Notes: generated by a model from the letters alone, not told the origin. A stretch of 64,000 nt of DNA from Liolophura sinensis (GCF_032854445.1 NC_088305.1:3227001-3291000); one strand, 5' to 3'; shown: positions 1-12,317, counted from the first letter of the stretch. Numbers and translations are program-made.

Positions 1-198
1 GAAATTTTTCTTGTTGATTATATAGACAACATTTTTTATGCAATGAGCCCTCGATACAAAGCTGCCAATACATCAAAATCAAAACAGAAAGAAGTACAGT
101 TAAAACGTTTTCTTATCATAAATGCTATCTATATAATTTGATCGCGGTTATTTGATTGCTGGTTAACGCCTTACTGAAGCCTTGGCAAAATGTGTAGG

Positions 199-419
199 GT
201 GCTAGCGCAGCACATTGACTCAGAAGCCTTTCACCAATGCAGACACTGTGAGTTTATTTCCAATTCATGTTGTTTTCCTCTTCTGTCGAGTACGTGGGAA
301 AGTCTTCCAGCAACCTGCGAATAGTTGTGAATTTCCCCTGATTTCCTCGCACCGCAGTGCTGTCGAGATATTCTTGAACATGGCGTAAAACACCAATAAT
401 AAATAAATAAATAAATTCA
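199..419 (+). mobile_element. SINE-A copy, tRNA-derived, diverged
   Basis: This is one of about eleven copies in the window of the same short element, called SINE-A here. It begins with a degenerate tRNA-like head (caccaatgcagacactgtga, then a 'gtacgtgggaaagtcttccag' type block), continues through a 'ggcgtaaaacaccaat' block, and ends in an (AAAT)n tail. The copy is strongly diverged from the best copies at 12318 and 39918, so it is an old insertion. Boundaries are approximate because no target-site duplication is obvious. Confidence 0.7.
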
Positions 420-699
420 ACTCCACATTCTGGAATTTTCACGTATACAACGGCAGTCAAGTTTATGGACAGTGGAGAAAACCGGAGAACCCGCCAGAAA
501 ACTTACAGACATTTTGACTAAAAGCCACAGCCGCAGCGAGGAGAGCTGGATTCCAGCTGGCAGTGTCATGAATTTGGTCAAGGGCTTGATGGCTGCATTG
601 AGCTAGCTGTTTACTCATCTGAGCCACCGGGACAACAGTGCGGTCGATGGATGCAATGGATAATGTGTATCTGTAAAGTTTGAGTCGACGAACGATGGT

Positions 700-766
700 A
701 ATTTGATTTATTTATTTCACTGATGCCGTATTACGCCGTATTTAAGAATGTTTAACTTATACGACT
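700..766 (-). mobile_element. SINE-A 3' tail fragment
   Basis: The sequence reads (ATTT)n and then 'acgccgtatttaagaatg' and 'cttatacgac', which is the reverse complement of the SINE-A 3' end. Only the terminal ~65 bases are present, so this is a 5'-truncated or eroded copy. Confidence 0.5.
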
Positions 767-1274
767 AGGATTAACTTATACGGTTAGGATATATGAAGGT
801 ACACTTCTAAGTGAATGCCACAAAAGGTCGATGTCGTCTGGCGGTCATCGTTATGTCAGTGGTCCATGCTAAACTAGAGGATGTCAAAAATTTGATCGAT
901 CTACATACAAAGAAACAAACAAACAAACACAGACAGACAGACTTAAATGGGTTTTGTGGTGCAATCAAGTTAGACAGTTTGCCCGGATCTGCGTTGAGGA
1001 AATGGCAGGAGAATGATGAAGCCAAATATTTTAAAGCATCCACTTATCAAAGTTCTCACTCTAAAACGTAGAAACAACCCAAGTAGAGTTGGGCTGTTTT
1101 AATAACTGCCTTAAAATCAGCCGGAAAATACGATTTTCCATACTGAGCAGAAAATGTGAACTAAATAACTTACACTTTGGACCCTTATTCATTCTTGGAG
1201 GTTCAAATCCAACATCTGCCGACTGTGCTCTCGCTTTATTTCAAGGAATTTAAACAGCTACTTTGAGCGGTTTC
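767..1274. other. No gene recognised; short simple repeat
   Basis: No coding signal was recognised. The stretch contains a short CAAA/CAGA microsatellite at about 908-943. The small open frames over it lie on both strands and have the look of chance frames. Confidence 0.5.
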
Positions 1275-1970
1275 AAGTTTCCAGTGGGCGCTGAGGCTGC
1301 ATACCTCATGATCATTACAAGGTACGTTGCTAGTTTTGGGGGGGGTTCTTCTGGGTTCAGACCGGCCCCGATGGCTCAGTTGGTAGAGTATCCTCTTCGG
1401 GAACGGTAAATCCAGGGTCAGTTCTGGGTCTGGTCACTTGTAGCTTCCTCGCTTGGCGTTTAGCATTAAGGGGATAGTGCAACGGCTAGTATTAGTATAA
1501 TGGCTCGGGTTAGGCAGCTTACTTGCCTTCCGCAAGTTGTCTCAGTGAAGCAGCACAAGATTAAAGAGCGGTAGAAATCCGACCTGCAATATGGAGACAC
1601 ATTAAACGTACATGCACGTTAAGGACTCGGTCGTCAAATGAAAAATTTTTACGACGTTAAACCCAAGCACTCTCTTACTCACTCACTCACTCACTCTTCT
1701 GAGCACAACAGTTTCATACCTCATGAAATGTGCCAGGTATAACGTTCGTGTTGGTGGCTTCCCCCGGGTACTACGGCTTCATAGCTCAAGGAATTTGCCA
1801 GCTATTCTGTGAGTTTGGTGGTTTCTTCAAGGTATTATCGCTTTATACATCACGAAATTTACCAGCCACATCGTGAGTATTGTTCACGTTCTTCGATATA
1901 CTGCGGCATAATCTGGTTTATAATTTGGCAGGTACAAGTCAAGTTTTAGTGGTTCTTTCATAATTCTTCA
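1275..1970 (+). repeat. Degenerate ~65-bp tandem repeat, interrupted by a SINE
   Basis: Four to five imperfect units can be aligned on the phrase 'ttcatacctcatgaaatgtg', which recurs in altered form at about 1715, 1780, 1844 and 1907 (spacing 63-65 bases). Another unit lies before the SINE at about 1290. Each unit then carries a 'ttggtggcttc' like phrase. The SINE at 1361-1697 splits the array, so the repeat predates it. Divergence between units is high. Confidence 0.55.
1361..1697 (+). mobile_element. SINE-B, tRNA-derived with (ACTC)n tail
   Basis: The head looks like a tRNA: a box A like 'gatggctcagttggtagag' and, about 35 bases on, a box B like 'aaatccagggtcagttct'. The body contains 'cacgttaaggactcggtcg' and 'acgacgttaaaccc', phrases I associate with molluscan SINE 3' domains, and it ends in an ACTC microsatellite. 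It differs in sequence from SINE-A. The flanks share only a short 'cttctg', so a target-site duplication is possible but weak. Confidence 0.7.
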
Positions 1971-2869
1971 TCTTTTTTTTGTATCGCCAAAAACAAAAAT
2001 ACTGTCGCGCAAGATAAATCAATGATGTTTTTTGTGAAGGGGTGGGGATGCGGTGGGGAGGGGGTCGTGTGAATTAGAGAATTTGAGAATTTTACCACAC
2101 TCTCTGTTCGCGGTGTCTAATTAGTCAGAATAGACGGTCAAGGGCTCTCCTTATCTTCCAGCTGAGCATACCTCTACACCAAACATGGGACAGTTTCCCA
2201 GTAATTTGCCCGGACACTCCGATTTCTTGACTCCCGTCTTCTACTGATTGTCATCATATAAGTTACTAATTGTTCAATATGAAATAAATGAATTAATGAA
2301 TTTGTCATAAAATAGGGAAAATGCCCAAGTGGGTTGTGTGTTATGTTGACCCCTCAGGTCTATCAGTCACTGTTTTGCGTGATTCTTTGGGAGCATCAGT
2401 CCGCGGCGACTTCTCATGGGGAACGCACCCCCGGGCTAGCCACTTTACCAACACTTTAGAGGGGAAAAGACAGCTGCCGAGAGGCCGGAAGAGGCTAGAG
2501 CGAAAAACGCATCCAAGTCATCAACAAATTATGGCGGGGCAGATGCAAGGGAAAACAGGCGTTTAGGCATCAACATAATTAAAGCACCCAGCTCTTGCTG
2601 AATGTACAACTCCAGCTATTTGATTTCGATGAGTTTCCCTTCCGTGTAAAATACCGACAGACCACAGGACCGGTTCAGCTGTCTGCATCCAGCGGCTATC
2701 GGCATTGGTACAGAACACGTGCAATACGCAGATAGCTCTCCTGTCCGTGTTATTTAGTAATTGTGGAGCCAAGAAATTACATATGTAGCACATATTTATA
2801 ATCCCGTGAAGCAAAGACAGCAGTTCGTGTTGACTTTTGGTATCTCCAATCAGGACAGGTGCATTGTAT
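1971..2869. other. No gene recognised
   Basis: Nothing supported here beyond a G-rich patch near 2040-2068. The small frames at 2321-2566 (plus) and 2563-2814 (minus) show no recognisable domain and no splice context that I can defend. Confidence 0.4.
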
Positions 2870-3130
2870 TTTGAAAGACTACAGCACAGAGAGTGAAACC
2901 AAAGCAGCGACGAGAGTGTGACAGTTGGTAAACGCAGCCTCTTGTCAATTTACCTCAGTTAGGGTTTGTCCTAACTGAGCATGCACCAAGCGGCTTAAGT
3001 GGAATTAGGTAAAATAAATATACATTGACGTTAATGACAATAAAACGTTATGCATTCGACGTTACAGGCCATGAATCGATCAGAAAGCTTTGCTGTCATC
3101 ACATTTAATATAAAAACACATTAAAACAAA
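2870..3130 (+). repeat. Unclassified interspersed repeat R, copy 1
   Basis: The stretch aligns by eye with 4948-5250 in the same orientation (shared 'agcacagagagtgaaacc', 'ctcttgtcaatttacctca' and 'cattgacgttaatg' phrases) and with reverse-strand copies at 18718 and 24870. It contains a perfect 10-bp inverted repeat with a 6-base loop at 2954-2979 (ctcagttagg / cctaactgag). No coding capacity or tRNA head is seen, so it could be an old DNA-transposon remnant or a SINE body. Confidence 0.5.
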
Positions 3131-3334
3131 GGGAGCATTATTTTAGCTCAGCCTACGAATCTGTGGGTGGTTCGGTCAGGCTATTTCACTTCTTTTAGAT
3201 GTTCAGTGTCACAAATTTCAGCAGTCGATGTACACAACCCCACAAGAAAATCGACAGGCCAAAGCAACTGACAGATGATCACATAGGCGGAAAACACAAC
3301 TGCATGCGTCACGAAAGCCGTGGGTATAATATTT

Positions 3335-3445
3335 GTATGTTTTGTGGTTACCCTGTTGGAATTTGGTTACCTAGGTATAATCACCCTATGCACGTATATT
3401 TATTTTGTGTAAGCGGTTATCCTGGTGATATTTGGTTACCTTATT
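3335..3445 (+). repeat. Short imperfect duplication
   Basis: Two related blocks of about 35 bases, each ending 'atttggttacct', lie at about 3338-3371 and 3404-3440, followed by a partial third 'tttattctgtgt'. This is a local duplication with no visible function. Confidence 0.4.
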
Positions 3446-3559
3446 TATTCTGTGTATCACATACATCTGTAGCCTACATTGTACAATATTTCATTGAAAA
3501 ATAAACTGATGAATGCTGAGAACATGCATTTGATCACAGCACTATACTTCTCGGGTAGA

Positions 3560-3560
3560 A

Positions 3561-3629
<69 letters not shown>
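3560..3629. repeat. (TA)n microsatellite
   Basis: About 33 uninterrupted TA dinucleotides. The 'YIYIYI' reading frames over it come from the repeat and are not genes. Confidence 0.95.
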
Positions 3630-3631
<2 letters not shown>

Positions 3632-4947
3632 CATAAAATAGGGTAGGGATGACAGAGTAATAAAGTGAATGTCTTTGTATTCCGACTGCAATTTGGAACG
3701 TCTTGTTATATGATATATGCATAGATATACTATTAAACGCATAAGTATGAAATAAAGTAACGTTCGGAATGAAACTTGTTTGTCATCGAACGAAACAGGG
3801 TGTTGCCTGTTCTGTAGCCTATATTCATCTCTCACGACTTCTGTCTCAGCTGTCGTCTGTTGGATGTTTGGGTTTGATGTCTCAGCCCACGATTTCGGAG
3901 TTAGCCAGAACGATCATGTCTATACAAGTTTGTATGGCATTGTTACACGTGCAACTGAATGCTGCATCATATCCTGTGTGCTGTGTAGAAGAATACCGCA
4001 GCAGTTCTTGTATTGGCTGGATTCTGTTTATTACAGAAAAAGGCAAATGAATGTATGTTCGTGAATATACAGAACTACGATATCTGTAACAAATGTTAAC
4101 TTTTTTACGCCCTATACTGTGAAGCCATAGTATGCAAAGATGTTACATAAATGAACAGTTATCGATGCAATCGATGAGTGTTTTCTGGCGAACAGAGATC
4201 AAATCCGATAGGTGTCTTTACATACGGTTAAAGGGCAAAACCAAGGTTTGGGTGACGTAAGCGGAAGCAGCGGCGTCCTCGGGTTATAGAAATAACTCGT
4301 GTCTGATTGGCCAAATCTAATAACATGGTGAAGCTTTCGGGTGTCTCAATGTGCGCGATTTTGTTTACTTTGAAATGATATTCGATATCTTGGTTATGCA
4401 ACATCACCAAATTAAAAAAAAAACTGTGCTTTTTTACACCTCTAGTGCAATACTTTATCGATGCATATGAACACATTTGGACTTGTGTTGGCTTTTCTTT
4501 TAAAAGTGAAAAAGTATACCTCCATACTTACCACCATAAGACAGGTCGAGCCCTTTTGAACATATTCTTTGTTCCTGCCATTGCATTGACGTTTAGTGGG
4601 CACTAGGGAAACTGGTAACGCATTATTGGTGCATTGCAACGAGATAATGTTCAATCCAGCTTGGTCCCGAAGTGCCATTGTGCGGGACAAGTTTTTCGTC
4701 ATTTGTGACGAATGTCACACACCAATCCAAAATAAGTAAACAAACATGGAGGAAATGGGACTTGTGGCGTGGGAGTGGAGTGCTGTGGGGTGGGATGGGG
4801 TCGGTTTGGGAGATTTAGGGTGGGGGATGCTGAGTAAGAGATCATTACACTTATCTGTATGTTGCTTATGTTATAAACGAGACAACAGTTTGCAACCAAC
4901 GTTTAGATTGGTGTTCACATTTTTGTGTTGTTTCTGATAAAAATGTA
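3630..4947. other. No gene recognised; G-rich patch at 4750-4835
   Basis: No gene is supported. The plus strand at 4750-4835 is rich in GG/GGG/GGGG runs ('gtggggtgggatgggg'), giving local G-quadruplex potential. Short open frames on both strands look like chance. Confidence 0.45.
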
Positions 4948-5250
4948 AAAAGACGACAGCACAGAGAGTAAAACCAGAGCAGCGATGACAGAGTGATAAT
5001 TCGCAAATGGTCACAGGCAACAAGTGGTACAGGGTCTCTTGTTAATTTACCTCACTTTGGCTTTTATTCTAACTGTTTATTTAAATGCTTAAACAATAAA
5101 ATATTACACGTATCAAAGCGCCATAGCTAAAGCAGAATTAAGTCATGAAAAGTACGCATTGATATTAATTGCAATACATTAGACGTCGCTGATCTAGAAT
5201 TACTCAAAATGCTGTCTTATCATCACAATCAACATACGCTTTAACACGGC
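4948..5250 (+). repeat. Interspersed repeat R, copy 2
   Basis: Same family as 2870-3130. It opens with 'gacagcacagagagtaaaac', passes through 'gcaaatggtcacaggcaac' and 'ctcttgttaatttacctca', and ends near 'gcattgatattaattgc'. The copies are diverged and have no target-site duplication that I can see. Confidence 0.5.
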
Positions 5251-6853
5251 GTAGAGGGACCAGGCACCCATGATGCTTAGTCTACCAGCAAAACCCTTTA
5301 CACCCTACTCAACCTTATAAGATGTCCCGTTTGTATACGCCCTAAGTAGATACAATACGCGAATACAGAAACTTAAGGCCAAAGTGGTCTTCAAAGAAAC
5401 GACGGAAGAACAAAACCCGCTTGAGTAATTGTGTATTTCATATAAAATTTATTTTCTTCAATATAGACTTCAGGAGGTTTGAATGCATGTCAGTCGTGCA
5501 CACAAAATAAATGTATCGATGTATCCAAAAGTTTGGGCCCATATAAAAAACATTAGCAAAGGTTCACACGAATTGGGAATCTTAAGACACAGTACAATAA
5601 AGACACATGTGTCAACTTATCCATGACGGTCATGTTGTTTACCTTGTTGAAAGGGATCAGCCACCACCCATCCTTCATACGCCTGTAGACAGCCTTTATT
5701 AAAAGGCCTTCATGACGACCTAACGTTTACTTGAGAGGTTTTAACGTTTAACTTACCGGAAGGGTAAAATCCATTCCGGGAAAGTTTTAACAATAAACCA
5801 TACTTGGTTGTTTCATGTATATACTAAGAACTGACGGGCGTGTTTTAACACTAAATGCAGGTGACACATACAACATTAAAATTATTTACATAAAAATCGC
5901 TCACTCATTTCATCATGCAGATATTTACAAACTGACAAACTACCTTCGTCAAATGATAGTTTGACTTGAACAAAATCTTTAAATAAAACAAAGCTGTTGG
6001 TATCATACAGAGTAAGTTGTAGAAGGGGAATTAAGGCAAGCAATGAATGCATTCATCGTCATTATACATGAGATATGATTTTAGATTATTTAACACTTAC
6101 TTATTTAGACTATAATAAGTGCTATACATGATACAAGATACGATCGAAAACAGCAAATGACCTTACATACACTGATTAACTACAAAAATGTTGGGTAAGT
6201 ATTTTCGTGACGATGAATCATCAGGCCCTATTACTCATTCATTAAGTGCATAAACTGTGAAGACACAGATAAAATGGCTTACATAAACTATCTTGCATAT
6301 ACAACAGAGATCACAATGATGTATGAACATATCCAGTTATGGACGTTTGAATTACAATGGAAATAGGAAACTTTTCCACGGACTGTTTGCTATAGAAAGC
6401 ATCACCCCTCATTGGGTTGTGTTGTAAAGTCACCTTCATAACAAGTCATAACAAATCACGATAAAAAAAATCGTTGATATCCCGCCGTGTAAATCACCTC
6501 TGACACATCTACTGCAAAATGTAAAATGAAAACTGATAGATTGCATTTATAAAACAATAAATATAACGTTTTTCGTAAGATTCACAAACCGCGAAAGAGG
6601 AAGTGATAGTTTTGTACACATATAAAATATTGCAACAGTGGTTCGCACCTGGGATGTCACGTGGCACATGGGTGGTGCTTCTGACGTATAGTTGATCTAA
6701 GTCACGCCCACTTTTTCTGTCATATACTCAATGACAGTAACATGCCGGCAAATGTTAACAGTGCACACACACCACACACACGATCTAGGTGACACAGCTT
6801 GATATATTCGGAAGGAATTTGTAACAGGAAAGTTTTCGAATCTCAGCGCACAG
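5251..6853. other. AT-rich non-coding stretch, possible 3' UTR on minus strand
   Basis: No open frames of note occur. On the minus strand AATAAA signals occur near 5695-5700 and 5447-5455, downstream of the putative exon at 6854-7157, so part of this stretch could be a minus-strand 3' UTR. That is inference. A short CA-rich run lies at about 6765-6782. Confidence 0.3.
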
Positions 6854-7157
6854 TCACATGATCCAAACGTTAACGTTGCGATAGAAAAGTGACCCCATCC
6901 TGTGCAGGCTGCAGATCGGGCCCGGAACAGGAGACCTGCTGCACTTCGCTTCTACTGACAGTTGATGTCTGGGGCCGTCGACGCTGGACCCCTGTAGCGT
7001 GCAGTTCACTAAGAGGATAAGCTCAGTTCCGGTATCAAAAGTTATACCCTCGATTTCCGGGACGTGTTCGGAGTCCTCCAAGCTAATCAGTGCACTGGGA
7101 CTGTAAACACCAAAGCAGTTCTCCATCCATTGGCCTTGCACTACCATCGAGGATATT
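6854..7157 (-). CDS. Putative terminal exon, unknown gene
   Basis: On the minus strand a good 3' splice acceptor (pyrimidine-rich, ending TTTTACAG) stands immediately before base 7157. From there a frame runs about 100 codons to a TGA at 6854-6856. The stretch is more GC-rich than its surroundings and has a protein-like composition with several acidic residues (SLEDSEHVPEIEG), but I recognise no domain. It could be the last coding exon of an unknown minus-strand gene. It could also be the 3' UTR exon of twist, whose donor lies about 9.4 kb upstream on the same strand, with the open frame a coincidence. AATAAA signals lie further downstream. Transcript data would be needed to choose. Confidence 0.3.
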
Positions 7158-7404
7158 CTGTAAAACACAGCAGAAATAAATGTTAATGGTTTTGTCAGGC
7201 TCATTAAAAAATTCAGTAAAATATGTTAATGCCTATGTAACGTTCGTTGTATGATGCTAGACTTCTTTCAATGCCCCTAAATAATTTGAAAACAGTGATT
7301 CATAATTCAAGCATGTCCGTTGGAGTGGTAGGCCTACTATACAATGAAATTGGGGCCTAGTTGTTACCGCAATGACCAAGGAGCCCCCTTCCCCCCACCC
7401 CAAA

Positions 7405-7584
7405 TAGCGCCTTGGCAAGTTACTTCCTCTTCGGTCATACATGGGAATGTCTGCCAGCAAAATGCGCATAGTCGTTGGTTTTCCCCCGGCTTTTGCCCGG
7501 TTTCCTTTCAGCATAATACTGGGTACCGTGGTATAAGGTGAATATTCTTGGATATGCCGTCAAAATTCAATCAAATAAATAAAC
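7405..7584 (+). mobile_element. SINE-A copy
   Basis: Begins near 'ggcaagttacttcctcttcg', passes through 'ctgccagcaaaatgcgcata' and a 'gcccggtttcc' block, and ends with (AAAT)n at 7576-7582. The tRNA-like head is missing or eroded, so it is 5' truncated. Confidence 0.65.
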
Positions 7585-10500
7585 AACAATGGAACTGTAT
7601 ATTGTCCATTTATCCTGTACCTAAAGGAGAACAGATCTCCTGTGGTATTTCCCCATTACTCTTTGATGAAACGAGGCATGCCTTTGTAGAAAAATTTGCA
7701 GTCAGTACAAAGATTCCGTTGGTATAAGGATAAATAACAATACAGTTTAGCCCGAGGTAAATGCTACAACTTTTGTGAGATAAATGGCAAATGTGTCCAG
7801 TTTTTGCTTAAAAGGGGTAGTACGGACGAATCAGTTAAATCGTTCCTTTCCATCAGACAAAAATGACTAAGGGGACCACGTGAAATATCCTCTTTTCTCA
7901 TTCCACGTGACCAAACAGGTGGGGGTGCTTCATCAAGATACGCTTGCTTCTTACAGAAATGCACGCGCGGTCATGACTTTGCAGAAGGTGGTAAGGTGAG
8001 AGGGGTAAGCTAGGTGCAAAGACGATCGAGAAATTCGAGATATCGGAAGAGGAAATTAAGAAAAGCAAGATGATCAAAAGCAATCAAATGTGATGTATAC
8101 AAGAGTTCCGTTGTTTACAAAGCCATCACGTGACACGGCTAGAAAAGCTCTTACGCCCGGTGCGTTACACAAGTTCTCCTGGACCGTTAGGCGGGTCAAG
8201 AGGACTTGGTGCCGTGACTAAAGGCACTTGGGAAGAGAAGAAAGAACCCCGGCTTTATCGGAATGACTTATTAAATTATAACCTCTTGGAATTTTCTTTT
8301 ACAAGCCATTACGCCTGAGAAAGTCTAGTGCTTACGGCGGCGCCCCAGCATCCGGCCTTGTGATGCCGACCGAGTTCATTGCACGGGACGGACGCGGCAG
8401 GACCCTGGGAGACGGAGCGACTTGGTTTGCGGAGAGCGATGCTGGGGAACAGGGCTGTGGATGTTGATGAGCTATAGTTGGGTGCTACACCCTGCGCCGT
8501 TTGATGTGTGGCTACAGGAGCTACCGTAACAGTCGATGACAGGCTTAGACAGCTGGGCTGAGGGTTTAACAAGAAGTCACTCTTAAGTCTAACTTCCGAC
8601 TATTATCCTTGCTCGACGTGTCCCACAAAGACGAAAGTGAAGCACAGGCTGGCTAAGACACCGTGGGTAGTTTAATGACGCCAGAAGGATATCAATTTGG
8701 AGAGAGTAAAACTTCGTTTGTTAACGAAACTATGAGCCTAAAAAAGGATAAAAAAAGGAAAAATACAGTTTCTGTAAAAGTCATCCCAGTTAAGTGTTTG
8801 GGCATGTACTTTGTGATTCAGATAGAAGCAAAGTGTGATGTGACACGCTGAAGCAAAACAAAATGATTAAATATTAGTTGACTCAAATCGCTGAATTTCC
8901 AAGACTTTCGCTTCGACCAACAAAGCCAACATTTTATTTGTCATCGTAAATAAATAACTCGTTTTATAATATAAAATATTTAATTCCAGAAAGCAACTGT
9001 TGTGAAGTTGAAACGTTAAGTATAATTTGGTCAGATCTAGCCGTAAGATCACTTTTTAAGTTTGACTCATATCTTTGTGTTCATGAAAATGTTTATGACA
9101 TAATATAGCGTAAAATGTACAGTAAATTTTTTAGACAATCCTGAACGAAACTGTTGGCAGCACCAAAGTTCGGATTTGAGTTTTCAGCTTTCAATCTACC
9201 ATGACGAATCTAGCTGAGTACACTGAATGATAATTGCTCATGAAGTACAAAGATTTAATATCGTGTTTGTTTCGAGCTATTCCGCTCCGCATCGTCAAGA
9301 GATGACTTTTGCTAACAGAGAACTCGTACTTCTCCAACCTGACATGGCGGAATGCTTCGTTCAGGAAGATCAGCGCACTGGCAAAACCGTTAGCGGAGCC
9401 TCTGCTCGCGTTAAATAGCAGATAGTTAGTTAAACGGCGTGTTATTCTAAGGGAAAGAAAACTACAAACTCACTACTATCTAATAGAGTGATTCATCTGG
9501 CTTTGTTCCAAGGTTTGCCGCGTTTGTTTCTTTACCTGCTTGGTAATAAATAGCCTTCCGCTGGAGCTGTTCCACCCTAACTCCTTCAAACAGGGTTAGG
9601 CAAAAAAGCGGCAAAAGAAAATAAATAAAACAAATAAACAAATAATGCTGTTATCCAATAAATGGCCGCTCTTTTTCAGTTTGAACAAATTTTTTTGGTA
9701 GTATGGAGAAGCATGAATTGGCTAGTACATACAGGCTTTAATTCGAAATAACATGACACCTGTGTACATAATTCGATCAAGAAAATCCTCATGGGCGTAT
9801 TAGACTAGCAATGGCTTACTTGTGACTTCAGTCCATATAAGTTATTATAGTACTTGACGTCGACAAATATAAAAGATAGTAAACATGAAAATCAAATATG
9901 AATATTTGCCAAGAATTTAAACGTTTTAGTTAGAACCTACATAGCATTTGATTAGGAAATTTGAAATGAAAGAACTGAAACCCAACCTTATACGTATGCA
10001 CTTCACCGGTAATTGTATCTATCAACAAGAATCGTGGCATATATACAGTATATATGGAATAGTAAACAAAACTGTATCCCATTAGCTGATTATTTCATGG
10101 TACATATCAGGCCCTAGAAAAGCAGAACATGTTTTCGCCTCTGATCTCATGTCCTATATATTTTATATAATCCCAAGCTCTGGCGATTCCAGAAAAGCAG
10201 CAGGGAAGGTGAAATCTCGTGTTACCAGGACGACAGCTGCGGATGTGATCACAAGCCTCCATCACTCAAACAGGGGAGAGATTCAATTAAACTGGGGGAG
10301 GGGGAATATGAAACGACTTGTCTCTTGGTGCTGTGGCGCTAAAACTCGAAACCTGAAATTTTACGACGGCTCCAAGGTCAAGCGTGGCCATTAAGAGTAG
10401 ACGACTTTTGTAGATTTTCTGTTAATGGTCAAATAATACACTTGGGCATCTGAAAATACTTCATGGACTGAATGTTTATCTCTCACTTGATGTAACTTCT

Positions 10501-12317
10501 TCGGTAGAGAAAGAAGCAGAAAAGAAGGGATCTAGTTAGTACAAGTGTGTGAGACAAAAGCATTATTCGTTGGTGACAAAATAGAATTGCCGCGGCCCAG
10601 TGATTAAAGCTAAAACATTATCTGATTTGTCGTATCGACTGGCAGAATTCAATAAAAATCAAATCGTGTGAACTGACAATCGATTTTAATGCAAAGACAG
10701 AACTCGTATGACATACAGAAATTGTATTCAAATCAATTCTTCGCATCAGGCAAATCGTAGCCCGTTTTAAAAATTTCATTAAATGCATGGGTTAGTTAAA
10801 TTTCAAAAGAAGGGTGAACAGATTAATATTTGTAATACTTGTGTATGAGTTATACACAGTGTCGTTTCAAAAACATACAAATTTGTGTACCAGCATCGTT
10901 TGTGTATGTCGTTTGTGTAAAACATTCACGGATACACAAATCATTGTGAATGGGCCATATTCGTATACACTGTTGGTTTTAAAGATTACTTCAATTGAAA
11001 AATTAGTCCTACAGGCAACATATCGCCTCGTGCCTTCAACGGTCCTAGAAGCTTGCTGTGGCCCAGTAACGCCATCAGGGTTTGGTCAACTAATTCACTG
11101 ATCTGGCTTTCTCATTCGCTGTGCGGCTGGCGGAAGTAAGGGGAATTTATTTCAGAAGACATGAAGTTAGATGTAGCCTCCATTTCCATCAATCTTACAA
11201 AGGCTTAAATGGAATACCAGACGCCAAATTTATGTGTCCAGCGTACGTCTATCGCTAATTGCCAAAACGGACATCACACCAATGGCGTTATGTTTCACCC
11301 GGCGGATGTGCAGTTTTCTCCTATCCAATAGTTTAAATTTATTTAAATGGAAAAATGCATGGAATAAACAGAATTGTTACTAGATAAAAATGACATGCTA
11401 GAAAAATTCACATTTCGGTGGCCGCGATCTTGCATACATCAAGAGTAAAGAAGAACTACACCATGGGATTTCTGCTTATATCATGAAAAGCCGTTCGTAT
11501 GTTTCTAACATCAACGTTCTTATCACGTAATCAAAAAACAGAACGAATTTTTATCGGTGACAGTATTTACATGCAGACAAGCAGGGAACATTATATACAA
11601 AGTTAAGAGCTTTTCAGTGAAAGGAGGTAGGAATGGTTCATTTGATTGACGTCTGGTTTATTTCACCTTGCCACGTGCCGGTGCAATCACAGAAAATCCG
11701 AAACACGTGGTTGGGGCTAAGGGATCGGGCGTTTGGAGCTTTTGAAGGACAGAGCTAGTAAGGAAGAAGCTTAGGTCTTAATCCACGACTAAGTTCTTGC
11801 TAAAGAAATACAGATTGCTAAGCTCTCAACACCTGCTTTTGGAGAAGACAAATGGCATAACAGCAATTTACCCAGATACGATTACAACATCGACAAGCCG
11901 CGTAACTTTCGTCAACACAACTACAGGATTTTACCCTAATATACTTTTGAGTTTTACCAACTTTGCCAAGACGTGTTCCCATGCTACACCTGTCTATTTA
12001 GGTGCTTGTTTATGCGATGCAACAGCTGCTAATCAACAAAAGCATTTTTATACTGAAAGACTATCACTTTCCCCATGTATAAACGATGGAGTTATAAACA
12101 CGCTGACATCTCTTAAATGCCCCTATCCAAAAATCCCCCTAATTAATATTTATTCATGAATTGTGTGAATTTTATTGTCGAATTGTTTTATTTTCTCCAA
12201 TTTGTGTTTTCTCTCATTTAATTTCATTACGGTTTCTGTTAAATATATTTCATTCACTTTTATTTATTTCAGTCTATCAGGCTTAATTATGAAGACAGTG
12301 TTCTTAACTTCACATTT
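7585..12317. other. Mostly unannotated; E-box cluster near 7.9-8.1 kb
   Basis: No gene is clearly supported in this 4.7-kb stretch apart from the doubtful exon at 8309-8557. CACGTG E-boxes occur at 7877-7882, 7904-7909 and 8127-8132, and two more lie within about 35 bases near 11671 and 11703. A near-palindrome (catatatac / gtatatatg) lies near 10037-10055. Open frames at 9227-9418, 10149-10394 and 11797-12159 have no recognisable domains. Confidence 0.4.
8309..8557 (-). CDS. Possible terminal exon in a GC-rich island
   Basis: A minus-strand frame of about 82 codons, rich in Ser, Thr, Ala and Pro, runs from just after a moderate acceptor (ending AACCCTCAG) at about 8558 to a TAA at 8309-8311. 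The island is clearly richer in GC than its surroundings, which suggests an exon or other functional element. The plus strand over the same bases also has an open, protein-like frame, so the coding strand is not certain. No homology is recognised. It may equally be a non-coding GC-rich patch. Confidence 0.2.
   Translation of the reverse strand, partial: PSCLSLSSTVTVAPVATHQTAQGVAPNYSSSTSTALFPSIALRKPSRSVSQGPAASVPCNELGRHHKAGCWGAAVSTRLSQA

Noticed and set aside
1366-1440. tRNA gene
   Set aside because: Boxes A and B are visible but the cloverleaf is poor and a SINE body follows, so it is a SINE head.
3534-3835. Frames with YIYIYI runs
   Set aside because: They are generated by the (TA)n microsatellite.
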